Below are positions 24,701-37,688 of a stretch of DNA of 64,000 nucleotides, piece after piece. Below the pieces are notes generated by a model. That model made no database searches. It was not told where the DNA came from and saw only the letters and a list, made by a program, of their open reading frames with translations. The DNA is from Bos javanicus (taxonomy: Eukaryota > Chordata > Mammalia > Artiodactyla > Bovidae): positions 62,001-126,000 of the forward strand of contig NW_026893640.1 of the NCBI RefSeq assembly GCF_032452875.1, read 5' to 3'. How positions within the stretch are numbered: the stretch's first letter is position 1; the number at the start of each line of letters is the position of its first letter. The translations under genes and the position numbers were made by a program.

Positions 24701-25937
24701 CAGTCACGTGATCAGTGCATGATCAGTCACGTGATCAGTGCATGATCAGCCACGTGATCAGTGCATGATCAGCCACGTGATCAGTGCATGATCAGTCACG
24801 TGATCAGTGCATGATCAGTCACGTGATCAGTGCATGATAGCACGTGATCAGTGCATGATCAGCCACGTGATCAGTGCATGATAGCCACGTGATCAGTGCA
24901 TGATAGCCACGTGATCAGTGCATGATCAGTCACGTGATCAGTGCATGATCAGCCACGTGATCAGTGCATGATAGCCACGTGATCAGTGCATGATCAGCCA
25001 CGTGATCAGTGCATGATCAGCCACGTGATCAGTGCATGATCAGTCACGTGATCAGTGTGATCAGCCACGTGATCAGTGCATGATCAGCCACGTGATCAGT
25101 GCATGATCAGCCACGTGATCAGTGCATGATCAGTCACGTGATCAGTGCATGATCAGCTACGTGATCAGTGCATGATCAGCCACGTGATCAGTGCATGATA
25201 CCACGTGATCAGTGCATGATAGCCACGTGATCAGTGCATGAGAGCCACGTGATCAGTGCATGATCAGTCACGTGATACATGTGTGATCAGCCACGTGATC
25301 AGTGCATGATGAGCCACGTGATCAGTGCATGATCAATTACGTGATCAGTGCATGATCAGTCACGTGACCAGTACATGGTTGCTACGTGATCATTGCATGA
25401 TCAGCCACGTGAGCAGTGCATGATAGCCACGTGATCAGTGCATGATCAGTCACGTGATCAGTGCATGATCAGTCACGTGAACAGTGCATGATCATTTACG
25501 TGATCAGTGCATGATCAGTCACGTGACCAGTATATGGTAGCTACGTGATCATTCCATGACGAGCCACGTGAGCAGTGCATGATAGCCACGTGATGTGTGC
25601 ATGATCAGTTACGTGAGCAGAGTATGATCAGCCACGTGATCAGTGCATGAGTGCCACGTGATCAGTGCATGATATGTCACGTGACAGGTGTATGATCAGC
25701 CACGTGAACAGTGCATGTTCAGCCACGTGATCAGTGCATGATAGCCACGTGATCAGTGCATGATCAGTTACGTGAGCAGTGTATGATCAGCCACGTGATC
25801 AGTGCATGGTCAGACACGTGAACAGTGTATGATCAGCCACGTGATCAGTGCATGATATCCACGTGATCAGTGCATGATCATCACGTGATCAGTGTATGAT
25901 CAGCCACGTGAACAGTGCATGCTCAGTCACGTGATCA
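21768..25937 (+). repeat. Long 4.2-kb near-uniform run, then left block of A11
   Basis: The first 330 bases repeat the abbreviated right flank seen after A7 (CAGGCACG, CACCTGATGGG, GAGTAGTG). About 3 kb of nearly pure canonical monomer follows. Faint left-block traces lie at about 22,905-23,260 and 24,070-24,430 (CAATTACG, GTAGCTACG, GAGTGCC) in which most distinguishing bases have reverted to canonical. The full left block starts near 25,200. No gene. Confidence 0.88.
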
Positions 25938-26305
25938 GGGCCTGCTGAGCTGCGTGATTACTGTCTGCTCATCTGCTTGACAATTGCCAGCTGAGCTGCA
26001 TGATTCCTGCCTGTCATCTGCTTGACAATTGCCAGCTGTGCTGCGTAATTCCTGCCTGCTCAGCTGCTTGATTATTGCCAGCTGAGCAGCATGATTCCTC
26101 ACACCTGAGTTCCATGATTATTGCCTGCTGACTGTTTGATTCGTGCCTACTCAGCTCTTTGTTTATTGCCTCCAGAGGCACATGATCAGTGTATGATAGC
26201 AAACATGATCAGCGCATGATCAGTCACATGATCAGCGCCATTAAGTCACGTGATCACTACATGATAGTCATGTGATCAGTCCATGCTCAGTCACGGTATC
26301 AGTGC
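25938..26305 (+). repeat. Type A core, copy A11
   Basis: Full-length 368 bp with the GCTGCATGATT state near 25,998. Confidence 0.92.
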
Positions 26306-26980
26306 ATGATCAGCCACGTGATCAGTGCATGATCTGTCACATGATCAGTGCATGATCATCCACGTGATCAGTGCATGATCAGTCACGTGATCAGTGCATG
26401 ATTGCTACGTGATCAGTGCATGATCAGCCACGTGATCAGTGCATGATAGCCACGTGATCAGTGCATGATCAGTCACGTGATCAGTGCATGATCAGTCACG
26501 TGAACAGTGCATGATCATTTACGTGATCAGTGCATGATCAGTCACGTGACCAGTATATGGTAGCTACGTGATCATTGCATGATCAGCCACGTGATCAGTG
26601 CATGATAGCCACGTGATGTGTGCATGAGTTACGTGATCAGTGTATGATCAGCCACGTGATCAGTGCATGAGTGCCACGTGATCAGTGCATGATAGTCACG
26701 TGATCAGTGTGTGATCAGCCACGTGATCAGTGCATGATCAGCCACGTGATCAGTGCATGATCAGCCACGTGATCAGTGCATGATCAGCCACGTGATCAGT
26801 GCATGATCAGTCACGTGATCAGTGTATGATCAGCCACGTGATCAGTGCATGGTCAGACACGTGATCAGTGTATGATCAGCCACGTGATCAGTGCATGATA
26901 TCCAAGTGATCAGTGCATGATCATCACGTGATCAGTGTATGATCAGCCACGTGAACAGTGCATGCTCAGTCACGTGATCA
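26306..26980 (+). repeat. Compact A11-A12 spacer
   Basis: Only the first unit of the right flank survives (CTGTCACATGATCAG). The left block starts at GAACAGTGCATG, CATTTACG near 26,500. Several of its variant bases are canonical here (CAGTGTGTG instead of CAGGTGTGTG). Confidence 0.87.
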
Positions 26981-27348
26981 GGGCCTGCTGAGCTGCGTGA
27001 TTACTGTCTGCTCATCTGCTTGACAATTGCCAGCTGAGCTGCACGATTCCTGCCTGTCATCTGCTTGACAATTGCCAGCTGTGCTGCGTAATTCCTGCCT
27101 GCTCAGCTGCTTGATTATTGCCAGCTGAGCAGCATGATTCCTCACACCTGAGTTCCATGATTATTGCCTGCTGACTGTTTGATTCGTGCCTACTCAGCTC
27201 TTTGTTTATTGCCTCCAGAGGCACATGATCAGTGTATGATAGCAAACATGATCAGCGCATGATCAGTCACATGATCAGCGCCATTAAGTCACGTGATCAC
27301 TACATGATAGTCATGTGATCAGTCCATGCTCAGTCACGGTATCAGTGC
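26981..27348 (+). repeat. Type A core, copy A12
   Basis: Full-length 368 bp in the majority state. It begins the first of the five A-to-B units of about 1.48 kb. Confidence 0.92.
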
Positions 27349-28483
27349 ATGATCAGCCACGTGATCAGTGCATGATCTGTCACATGATTAGTGTATGATC
27401 ATCCACGTGATCAGTGCATGGGCAGTCATGTGATCAGTGCATGATATAGACGTGATCAGTGCATGATCAGTCTCGTGATCAGTGCATGATCAGCCACGTG
27501 ATCAGTGCATGATCAGCCACGTGATCAGTGCATGATCAGCACGTGATCAGTGCATGATCAGTCACGTGATCAGTGCATGATCAGCCACGTGATCAGTGCA
27601 TGATCAGCCACGTGATCAGTGCATGATCAGTCACGTGATCAGTGCATGATCAGTCACGTGACCAGTACATGGTAGCTACGTGATCAGTGCATGATCAGCC
27701 ACGTGATCAGTGCATGATAGCCACGTGATCAGTGCATGATCAGTCACGTGATCAGTGCATGATCAGTCACGTGATCAGTGCATGATCAGCCACGTGATCA
27801 GTGCATGATCAGCCACGTGATCAGTGCATGATAGCCACGTGATCAGTGCATGATCAGTCACGTGATCAGTGCATGATCAGTCACGTGATCAGTGCATGAT
27901 CAGTCACGTGATCAGTGCATGATCAGTCACGTGATCAGTGCATGATCAGCCACGTGATCAGTGCATGATCAGCCACGTGATCAGTGCATGATCAGCCACG
28001 TGATCAGTGCATGATCAGTACGTGATCAGTGCATGATCAGTCACGTGATCAGTGCATGATCAGTCACGTGACCAGTGCATGGTAGCTACGTGATCATTGC
28101 ATGATCAGCCACGTGATCAGTGCATGATAGCCACGTGATCAGTGCATGATCAGTCACGTGATCAGTGCATGATCAGTCACGTGATCAGTGCATGGTAGCT
28201 GCGTGATCAGTGCATGATCAGCCACGTGATCAGTGCATGATAGCCACGTGATCAGTGCATGATCAGCCACGTGATCAGTGCATGATCAGTCACGTGATCA
28301 GTGCATGATCAGCCACGTGATCAGTGCATGATCAGCCACGTGATCAGTGCATGATCAGCCACGTGATCAGTGCATGATAGCCACGTGATCAGTGCATGAT
28401 CAGTCACGTGATCAGTGCATGATCAGTCACGTGATCAGTGTATGATCAGCCACGTGAACAGTGCATGCTCAGTCACGTGATCA
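27349..28483 (+). repeat. A12-B5 spacer of the 1.48-kb unit
   Basis: Right flank to about 27,485 (CTGTCACATGATTAG, GGGCAGTCATG, ATATAGACG, TCTCG). Landmarks also found in the A13-B6, A14-B7 and A17-B8 spacers follow: GACCAGTACATGGTAGC near 27,660, the one-base-short GATCAGTACGTG near 28,015, GGTAGCTGCG near 28,190. Confidence 0.88.
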
Positions 28484-28789
28484 GGGCCTGCTGAGCTGCG
28501 TGATTACTGTCTGCTCATCTGCTTGACAATTGCCAGCTGAGCTGCACGATTCCTGCCTGTCATCTGCTTGACAATTGCCAGCTGTGCTGCGTAATTCCTG
28601 CCTGCTCAGCTGCTTGATTATTGCCAGCTGAGCAGCATGATTTCTCAGAGTGAGTTCCATGATTATTGCCTGCTGACTGATTCGTGCCTACTCAGCTCTT
28701 TGTTCATTGCCTCCAGAGGCACATGATCAGTGTATGATAGCAAACATGATCAGCGCATGATCAGTCACATGATCAGTGCATGATAAGCC
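28484..28789 (+). repeat. B/A hybrid core, copy B5
   Basis: This 306-bp core is B-like through its middle (GACTGATTCGTGCC, GTTCATTGCC). The tail reads GATAGCAAACATGATCAGCGC as in type A, then returns to the B ending ATAAGCC. One base is lost at CTCAGAGTGAG. The mosaic suggests conversion between core types. Confidence 0.88.
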
Positions 28790-31700
28790 ACGTGATCAGT
28801 GCATGATCAGTCACGTGATCAGTGCATGATCAGTCACGTGATCAGTGCATGGTAGCTGCGTGATCAGTGCATGATCAGCCACGTGATCAGTGCATGATGC
28901 CACGTGATCAGTGCATGATCAGTCACGTGATCAGTGCATGATCAGCCACGTGATCAGTGCATGATCAGCCACGTGATCAGTGCATGATCAGTCACGTGAT
29001 CAGTGCATGATCAGCCACGTGATCAGTGCATGATCAGCCACGTGATCAGTGCATGATCAGCCACGTGATCAGTGCATGATCAGCCACGTGATCAGTGCAT
29101 GATCAGCCACGTGATCAGTGCATGATCAGTCACGTGATCAGTGCATGATAGCCACGTGATCAGTGCATGATCAGCCACGTGATCAGTGCATGATAGCCAC
29201 GTGATCAGTGCATGATAGCCACGTGATCAGTGCATGATCAGTCACGTGATCAGTGCATGATCAGTCACGTGATCAGTGCATGATCATTTACGTGATCAGT
29301 GCATGATCAGTCACGTGATCAGTATATGGTAGCTACGTGATCAGTGCATGATCAGCCACGTGATCAGTGCATGATAGCCACGTGATCAGTGCATGATCAG
29401 TCACGTGATCAGTGTATGATCAGCCACGTGATCAGTGCATGAGTGCCACGTGATCAGTGCATGATAGTCACGTGATCAGTGCATGATCAGCCACGTGATC
29501 AGTGCATGATCAGCCACGTGATCAGTGCATGATAGCCACGTGATCAGTGCATGATCAGTTACGTGATCAGTGCATGATCAGCCACGTGATCAGTGCATGA
29601 TCAGACACGTGATCAGTGCATGATCAGCCACGTGATCAGTGCATGATATCCACGTGATCAGTGCATGATCAGCCACGTGATCAGTGCATGATCAGCCACG
29701 TGATCAGTGCATGATCAGCCACGTGATCAGTGCATGATCAGCCACGTGATCAGTGCATGATCAGCCACGTGATCAGTGCATGATCAGTCACGTGATCAGT
29801 GCATGATCAGCCACGTGATCAGTGCATGATCAGTCACGTGATCAGTGCATGATCAGCCACGTGATCAGTGCATGATCAGCCACGTGATCAGTGCATGATC
29901 AGCCACGTGATCAGTGCATGATCAGCCACGTGATCAGTGCATGATCAGTCACGTGATCAGTGCATGATAGCCACGTGATCAGTGCATGATCAGTCACGTG
30001 ATCAGTGTATGATCAGCCACGTGATCAGTGCATGATCAGCACGTGATCAGTGCCATTAAGTCACGTGATCAGTGCATGATAGTCATGTGATCAGTCCATG
30101 ATCAGTCACGTATCAGTGCATGATCAGCCACGTGATCAGTGCATGATCTGTCACATGATCAGTGTATGATCATCCACGTGATCAGTGCATGGGCAGTCAT
30201 GTGATCAGTGCATGATATAGACGTGATCAGTGCATGATCAGTCACGTGATCAGTGCATGATAGCCACGTGATCAGTGCATGATCAGTCACCTGATGGGTG
30301 TATGATCATTCACGTGACCTGTACATGGTAGCTACATGATCATTGCATGATCAGCCACGTGAGTAGTGCATGATAGCCACGTGATCAGTGCATGATCAGT
30401 CACGTGATCAGTGCATGATCAGTCATGTGACCAGTACATGGTAGCTGCGTGATCATGCATGATCAGCCACGTGATCAGTGCATGATAGCCACGTGATCAG
30501 TGCATGATCAGTCACGTGATCAGTGCATGATCAGTCACGTGATCAGTGCATGATCAGTCACGTGATCAGTGCATGATAGCCACGTGATCAGTGCATGATC
30601 AGTCACGTGATCAGTGCATGATCAGTCACGTGATCAGTGCATGATCAGCCACGTGATCAGTGCATGATCAGCCACGTGATCAGTGCATGATCAATTACGT
30701 GATCAGTGCATGATCAGTCACGTGACCAGTACATGGTAGCTACGTGATCATTGCATGATCAGCCACGTGATCAGTGCATGATAGCCACGTGATCAGTGCA
30801 TGATAGCCACGTGATCAGTGCATGATCAGTCACGTGATAGTGTGTGATCAGCCACGTGATCAGTGCATGATATCCACGTGATCAGTGCATGACAGCCACG
30901 TGATCAGTGCATGAGAGCCACGTGATCAGTGCATGATCAGTCACGTGATCATGTGTGATCAGCCACGTGATCAGTGCATGATCAGCCACGTGATCAGTGC
31001 ATGATCAATTACGTGATCAGTGCATGATCAGTCACGTGACCAGTACATGGTTGCCACGTGATCGTGCATGATCAGCCACGTGATCAGTGCATGATAGCCA
31101 CGTGATCAGTGCATGATCAGTCACGTGATCAGTGCATGATCAGTCACGTGATCAGTGCATGATCATTTACGTGATCAGTGCATGATCAGTCACGTGATCA
31201 GTATATGGTAGCTGCGTGATCATTGCATGATCAGCCACGTGATCAGTGCATGATAGCCACGTGATCAGTGCATGATCAGTCACGTGATCAGTGCATGATC
31301 AGTCACGTGATCAGTGCATGATCAGCCACGTGATCAGTGCATGATCAGCACGTGATCAGTGCATGATCAGCCACGTGATCAGTGCATGATAGCCACGTGA
31401 TCAGTGCATGATCAGTCACGTGATCAGTGCATGATCAGTCACGTGATCAGTGCATGATCAGCCACGTGATCAGTGCATGATCAGCCACGTGATCAGTGCA
31501 TGATAGCTACGTGATCAGTGCATGATCAGCCACGTGATCAGTGCATGATAGCCACGTGATCAGTGCATGATCAGCCACGTGATCAGTGCATGATCAGTCA
31601 CGTGATCATGATCAGCCACGTGATCAGTGCATGATAGCCACGTGATCAGTGCATGATCAGCCACGTGATCAGTGCATGATAGCCACGTGATCAGTGCATG

Positions 31701-33655
31701 ATCAGTCACGTGATCAGTGTGATCAGCCACGTGATCAGTGCATGATCAGTCACGTGATCAGTGCATGATCAGTCACGTGATCAGTGCATGATCATTCACG
31801 TGATCAGTGCATGATCAGTCACGTGACCAGTATATGGTAGCTACGTGATCAGTGCATGATCAGCCACGTGATCAGTGCATGATAGCCACGTGATCAGTGC
31901 ATGAGTCACGTGATCAGTGCATGATCAGCCACGTGATCAGTGCATGATGCCACGTGATCAGTGCATGATCAGTCACGTGATCAGTGCATGATCAGTCACG
32001 TGATCAGTGCATGATAGCCACGTGATCAGTGCATGATCAGTCACGTGATCAGTGTGATCAGCCACGTGATCAGTGCATGATCAGCCACGTGATCAGTGCA
32101 TGATCAATCACGTGATCAGTGCATGATCAGTCACGTGATCAGTGCATGATAGCTACGTGATCAGTGCATGATCAGCCACGTGATCAGTGCATGATAGCCA
32201 CGTGATCAGTGCATGAGCCACGTGATCAGTGCATGATCAGTCACGTGATCAGTGCATGATCAGCCACGTGATCAGTGCATGATCAGTCACGTGATCAGTG
32301 CATGATAGCTGCGTGATCATGCATGATCAGCCACGTGATCAGTGCATGATAGCCACGTGATCAGTGCATGATCAGTCACGTGATCAGTGCATGATCAGTC
32401 ACGTGATCAGTGCATGATCAGCCACGTGATCAGTGCATGATCAGTCACGTGATCAGTGCATGATCAGCCACGTGATCAGTGCATGATAGCCACGTGATCA
32501 GTGCATGATCAGTCACGTGATCAGTGCATGATCAGTCACGTGATCAGTGCATGATCAGCCACGTGATCAGTGCATGATCAGCCACGTGATCAGTGCATGA
32601 TAGCCACGTGATCAGTGCATGATCAGCCACGTGATCAGTGCATGATCAGCCACGTGATCAGTGCATGATCAGCCACGTGATCAGTGCATGATCAGCCACG
32701 TGATCAGTGCATGATCAATTACGTGATCAGTGCATGATCAGTCACGTGATCAGTGCATGGTAGCCACGTGATCAGTGCATGATCAGCCACGTGATCAGTG
32801 CATGATAGCCACGTGATCAGTGCATGATAGCCACGTGATCAGTGCATGATCAGTCATGTGATACGTGTGTGATCAGCCACGTGATCAGTGCATGATATCC
32901 ACGTGATCAGTGCATGACAGCCACGTGATCAGTGCATGAGAGCCACGTGATCAGTGCATGATCAGTCACGTGATACATGTGTGATCAGCCACGTGATCAG
33001 TGCATGATGAGCCACGTGATCAGTGCAGGATCAATTACGTGATCAGTGCATGATCAGTCACGTGACCAGTACATGGTTGCTACGTGATCGTTGCATGATC
33101 AGCCACGTGAGCAGAGCATGATAGCCACGTGATCAGTGCATGATCAGTCACGTGATCAGTACATGATCAGTCACGTGAACAGTGCATGATCATTTACGTG
33201 ATCAGTGCATGATCAGTCACGTGCCAGTATATGGTTGCTACGTGATCATTCCATGACGAGCCACGTGAGCAGTGCATGATAGCCACGTGATGTGTGCATG
33301 AGTTACGTGAGCAGAGTATGATCAGCCACGTGATCAGTGCATGAGTGCCACGTGATCAGTGCATGATATGTCACGTGACAGGTGTGTGATCAGCCACGTG
33401 AACAGTGCATGTTCAGCCACGTGATCAGTGCATGATCAGCCACGTGATCAGTGCATGATCAGCCACGTGATCAGTGCATGATCAGTCACGTGATCAGTGT
33501 ATGATCAGCCACGTGATCAGTGCATGGTCAGACACGTGAACAGTGTATGATCAGCCACGTGATCAGTGCATGATATCCAAGTGATCAGTGCATGATCATC
33601 ACGTGATCAGTGTATGATCAGCCACGTGAACAGTGCATGCTCAGTCACGTGATCA
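28790..33655 (+). repeat. Long monomer run with orphan A-core tail
   Basis: 4.9 kb without a core. 28,790-30,050 is nearly uniform with a weak left-block trace (CATTTACG, TATATGGTAGC, GAGTGCC, ATATCC; 29,285-29,660). The last A-core units and a complete right flank stand at 30,050-30,450 without the core before them. A second left-block trace lies at 30,840-31,210. Canonical monomers with 1- to 6-base losses fill 31,220-32,850, and a full left block leads to A13. No gene. Confidence 0.87.
30050..30450 (+). repeat. Orphan tail of an A core plus right flank
   Basis: GCCATTAAGTCACG, GATAGTCATGTGATCAGTCC and CACGTATCAG correspond to the last three units of a type A core. The right flank follows in full order (CTGTCACATG, GGGCAGTCATG, ATATAGACG, CACCTGATGGG, GACCTGTACATGG, GAGTAGTG, GTAGCTGCGTGATCATGC). 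The preceding 13 core units are replaced by canonical monomers. Confidence 0.88.
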
Positions 33656-34023
33656 GGGCCTGCTGAGCTGCGTGATTACTGTCTGCTCATCTGCTTGACA
33701 ATTGCCAGCTGAGCTGCACGATTCCTGCCTGTCATCTGCTTGACAATTGCCAGCTGTGCTGCGTAATTCCTGCCTGCTCAGCTGCTTGATTATTGCCAGC
33801 TGAGCAGCATGATTCCTCACACCTGAGTTCCATGATTATTGCCTGCTGACTGTTTGATTCGTGCCTACTCAGCTCTTTGTTTATTGCCTCCAGAGGCACA
33901 TGATCAGTGTATGATAGCAAACATGATCAGCGCATGATCAGTCACATGATCAGCGCCATTAAGTCACGTGATCACTACATGATAGTCATGTGATCAGTCC
34001 ATGCTCAGTCACGGTATCAGTGC
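33656..34023 (+). repeat. Type A core, copy A13
   Basis: Full-length 368 bp in the majority state; start of the second 1.48-kb A-to-B unit (1,478 bp to B6). Confidence 0.92.
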
Positions 34024-35133
34024 ATGATCAGCCACGTGATCAGTGCATGATCTGTCACATGATTAGTGTATGATCATCCACGTGATCAGTGCATGGGCAG
34101 TCATGTGATCAGTGCATGATATAGACGTGATCAGTGCATGATCAGTCTCGTGATCAGTGCATGATCAGCCACGTGATCAGTGCATGATCAGCCACGTGAT
34201 CAGTGCATGATCAGCACGTGATCAGTGCATGATCAGTCACGTGATCAGTGCATGATCAGCCACGTGATCAGTGCATGATCAGCCACGTGATCAGTGCATG
34301 ATCAGTCACGTGATCAGTGCATGATCAGTCACGTGACCAGTACATGGTAGCTACGTGATCATTGCATGATCAGCCACGTGATCAGTGCATGATAGCCACG
34401 TGATCAGTGCATGATCAGTCACGTGATCAGTGCATGATCAGTCACGTGATCAGTGCATGATCAGCCACGTGATCAGTGCATGATCAGCCACGTGATCAGT
34501 GCATGATAGCCACGTGATCAGTGCATGATAGTCACGTGATCAGTGCATGATCAGTCACGTGATCAGTGCATGATCAGTCACGTGATCAGTGCATGATCAG
34601 CCACGTGATCAGTGCATGATCAGCCACGTGATCAGTGCATGATCAGCCACGTGATCAGTGCATGATCAGTACGTGATCAGTGCATGATCAGTCACGTGAT
34701 CAGTGCATGATCAGTCACGTGATCAGTGCATGGTAGCTACGTGATCATTGCATGATCAGCCACGTGATCAGTGCATGATAGCCACGTGATCAGTGCATGA
34801 TCAGTCACGTGATCAGTGCATGATCAGTCACGTGACAGTGCATGGTAGCTGCGTGATCAGTGCATGATCAGCCACGTGATCAGTGCATGATAGCCACGTG
34901 ATCAGTGCATGATCAGCCACGTGATCAGTGCATGATCAGTCACGTGATCAGTGCATGATCAGCCACGTGATCAGTGCATGATCAGCCACGTGATCAGTGC
35001 ATGATCAGCCACGTGATCAGTGCATGATAGCCACGTGATCAGTGCATGATCAGTCACGTGATCAGTGCATGATCAGTCACGTGATCAGTGTATGATCAGC
35101 CACGTGAACAGTGCATGCTCAGTCACGTGATCA
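34024..35133 (+). repeat. A13-B6 spacer of the 1.48-kb unit
   Basis: Same landmark order as after A12: the short right flank, GATCAGCACGTG near 34,210, GACCAGTACATGG near 34,335, GATCAGTACGTG near 34,667 and GGTAGCTGCG near 34,844. Confidence 0.88.
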
Positions 35134-35440
35134 GGGCCTGCTGAGCTGCGTGATTACTGTCTGCTCATCTGCTTGACAATTGCCAGCTGAGCTGCACGAT
35201 TCCTGCCTGTCATCTGCTTGACAATTGCCACCTGTGCTGCGTAATTCCTGCCTGCTCAGCCACTTGATTATTGCCAGCTGAGCAGCATGATTTCTCAGAG
35301 GTGAGTTCCATGATTATAGCCTGCTGACTGATTCGTGCCTACTCAGCTCTATGTTCATTGCCTCCAGAGGCACATGATCAGTGTGTGATACCAAACATGA
35401 TCAGTGCATGATCAGTCACATGATCAGTGCATGATAAGCC
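35134..35440 (+). repeat. Type B core, copy B6
   Basis: Full-length 307 bp with GCCACCTGTGC, CAGCCACTTG, CTCAGAGGTGAG, TATAGCC and GTGTGATACCAAAC. B7 and B8 share the CAGCCACTTG state. Confidence 0.91.
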
Positions 35441-35880
35441 ACGTGATCAGTGCATGATCAGTTACGTGATCAGTGCATGATCAGTCACGTGACAGTACAT
35501 GGTAGCTGCGTGATCAGTGCATGATCAGCCACGTGATCAGTGCATGATAGCCACGTGATCAGTGCATGATCAGTCACGTGATCAGTGCATGATCAGTCAC
35601 GTGATCAGTGCATGATCAGTCACGTGATCAGTGCATGATCAGTCACGTGATCAGTGCATGATCAGTCACGTGATCAGTGCATGATAGCCACGTGATCAGT
35701 GCATGATCAGCCACGTGATCAGTGCATGATCAGCCACGTGATCAGTGCATGATCAGACACGTGATCAGTGTATGATCAGCCACGTGATCAGTGCATGATA
35801 TCCACGTGATCAGTGCATGATCATCACGTGATCAGTGTATGATCAGCCACGTGAACAGTGCATGCTCAGTCACGTGATCA
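35441..35880 (+). repeat. Short B6-A14 spacer
   Basis: Canonical monomers, then only the very end of the left block (CAGACACG, ATATCCACG, CATCACG). The B6-to-A14 distance of 747 bp is among the shortest B-to-A distances. Confidence 0.88.
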
Positions 35881-36248
35881 GGGCCTGCTGAGCTGCGTGA
35901 TTACTGTCTGCTCATCTGCTTGACAATTGCCAGCTGAGCTGCACGATTCCTGCCTGTCATCTGCTTGACAATTGCCAGCTGTGCTGCGTAATTCCTGCCT
36001 GCTCAGCTGCTTGATTATTGCCAGCTGAGCAGCATGATTCCTCACACCTGAGTTCCATGATTATTGCCTGCTGACTGTTTGATTCGTGCCTACTCAGCTC
36101 TTTGTTTATTGCCTCCAGAGGCACATGATCAGTGTATGATAGCAAACATGATCAGCGCATGATCAGTCACATGATCAGCGCCATTAAGTCACGTGATCAC
36201 TACATGATAGTCATGTGATCAGTCCATGCTCAGTCACGGTATCAGTGC
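35881..36248 (+). repeat. Type A core, copy A14
   Basis: Full-length 368 bp in the majority state; 1,501 bp before B7. Confidence 0.92.
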
Positions 36249-37381
36249 ATGATCAGCCACGTGATCAGTGCATGATCTGTCACATGATTAGTGTATGATC
36301 ATCCACGTGATCAGTGCATGGGCAGTCATGTGATCAGTGCATGATATAGACGTGATCAGTGCATGATCAGTCACGTGATCAGTGCATGATCAGCCACGTG
36401 ATCAGTGCATGATCAGCCACGTGATCAGTGCATGATCAGCCACGTGATCAGTGCATGATCAGTCACGTGATCAGTGCATGATCAGCCACGTGATCAGTGC
36501 ATGATCAGCCACGTGATCAGTGCATGATCAGTCACGTGATCAGTGCATGATCAGTCACGTGACCAGTACATGGTAGCTACGTGATCATTGCATGATCAGC
36601 CACGTGATCAGTGCATGATAGCCACGTGATCAGTGCATGATCAGTCACGTGATCAGTGCATGATCAGTCACGTGATCAGTGCATGATCAGGCACGTGATC
36701 AGTGCATGATCAGCCACGTGATCAGTGCATGATAGCCACGTGATCAGTGCATGATCAGTCACGTGATCAGTGCATGATCAGTCACGTGATCAGTGCATGA
36801 TCAGTCACGTGATCAGTGCATGATCAGTCACGTGATCAGTGCATGATCAGCCACGTGATCAGTGCATGATCAGCCACGTGATCAGTGCATGATCAGCCAC
36901 GTGATCAGTGCATGATCAGTACGTGATCAGTGCATGATCAGTCACGTGATCAGTGCATGATCAGTCACGTGACCAGTACATGGTAGCTACGTGATCATTG
37001 CATGATCAGCCACGTGATAGTGCATGATAGCCACGTGATCAGTCATGATCAGTCACGTGATCAGTGCATGATCAGTCACGTGATCAGTGCATGGTAGCTG
37101 CGTGATCATGCATGATCAGCCACGTGATCAGTGCATGATAGCCACGTGATCAGTGCATGATCAGCCACGTGATCAGTGCATGATCAGTCACGTGATCAGT
37201 GCATGATCAGCCACGTGATCAGTGCATGATCAGCCACGTGATCAGTGCATGTCAGCCACGTGATCAGTGCATGATCAGCCACGTGATCAGTGCATGATCA
37301 GTCACGTGATCAGTGCATGATCAGTCACGTGATCAGTGTGTGATCAGCCACGTGAACAGTGCATGCTCAGTCACGTGATCA
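36249..37381 (+). repeat. A14-B7 spacer of the 1.48-kb unit
   Basis: Same order as after A12 and A13, with CAGGCACG near 36,689, GATCAGTACGTG near 36,915 and GGTAGCTGCGTGATCATGC near 37,092. Losses at GTGATAGTGC and GTGATCAGTCATG near 37,015-37,050 recur almost identically after A17. Confidence 0.88.
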
Positions 37382-37688
37382 GGGCCTGCTGAGCTGCGTG
37401 ATTACTGTCTGCTCATCTGCTTGACAATTGCCAGCTGAGCTGCACGATTCCTGCCTGTCATCTGCTTGACAATTGCCACCTGTGCTGCGTAATTCCTGCC
37501 TGCTCAGCCACTTGATTATTGCCAGCTGAGCAGCATGATTTCTCACAGCTGAGTTCCATGATTATTGCCTGCTGACTGATTCCTGCCTACTCAGCTCTTT
37601 GTTCATTGCCTCCAGAGGCACATGATCAGTGTGTGATACCAAACATGATCAGCACATGATCAGTCACATGATCAGTGCATGATAAGCC
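37382..37688 (+). repeat. Type B core, copy B7
   Basis: Full-length 307 bp with GCCACCTGTGC, CAGCCACTTG, CTCACAGCTGAG, GATTCCTGCC and GATACCAAAC. Confidence 0.91.
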
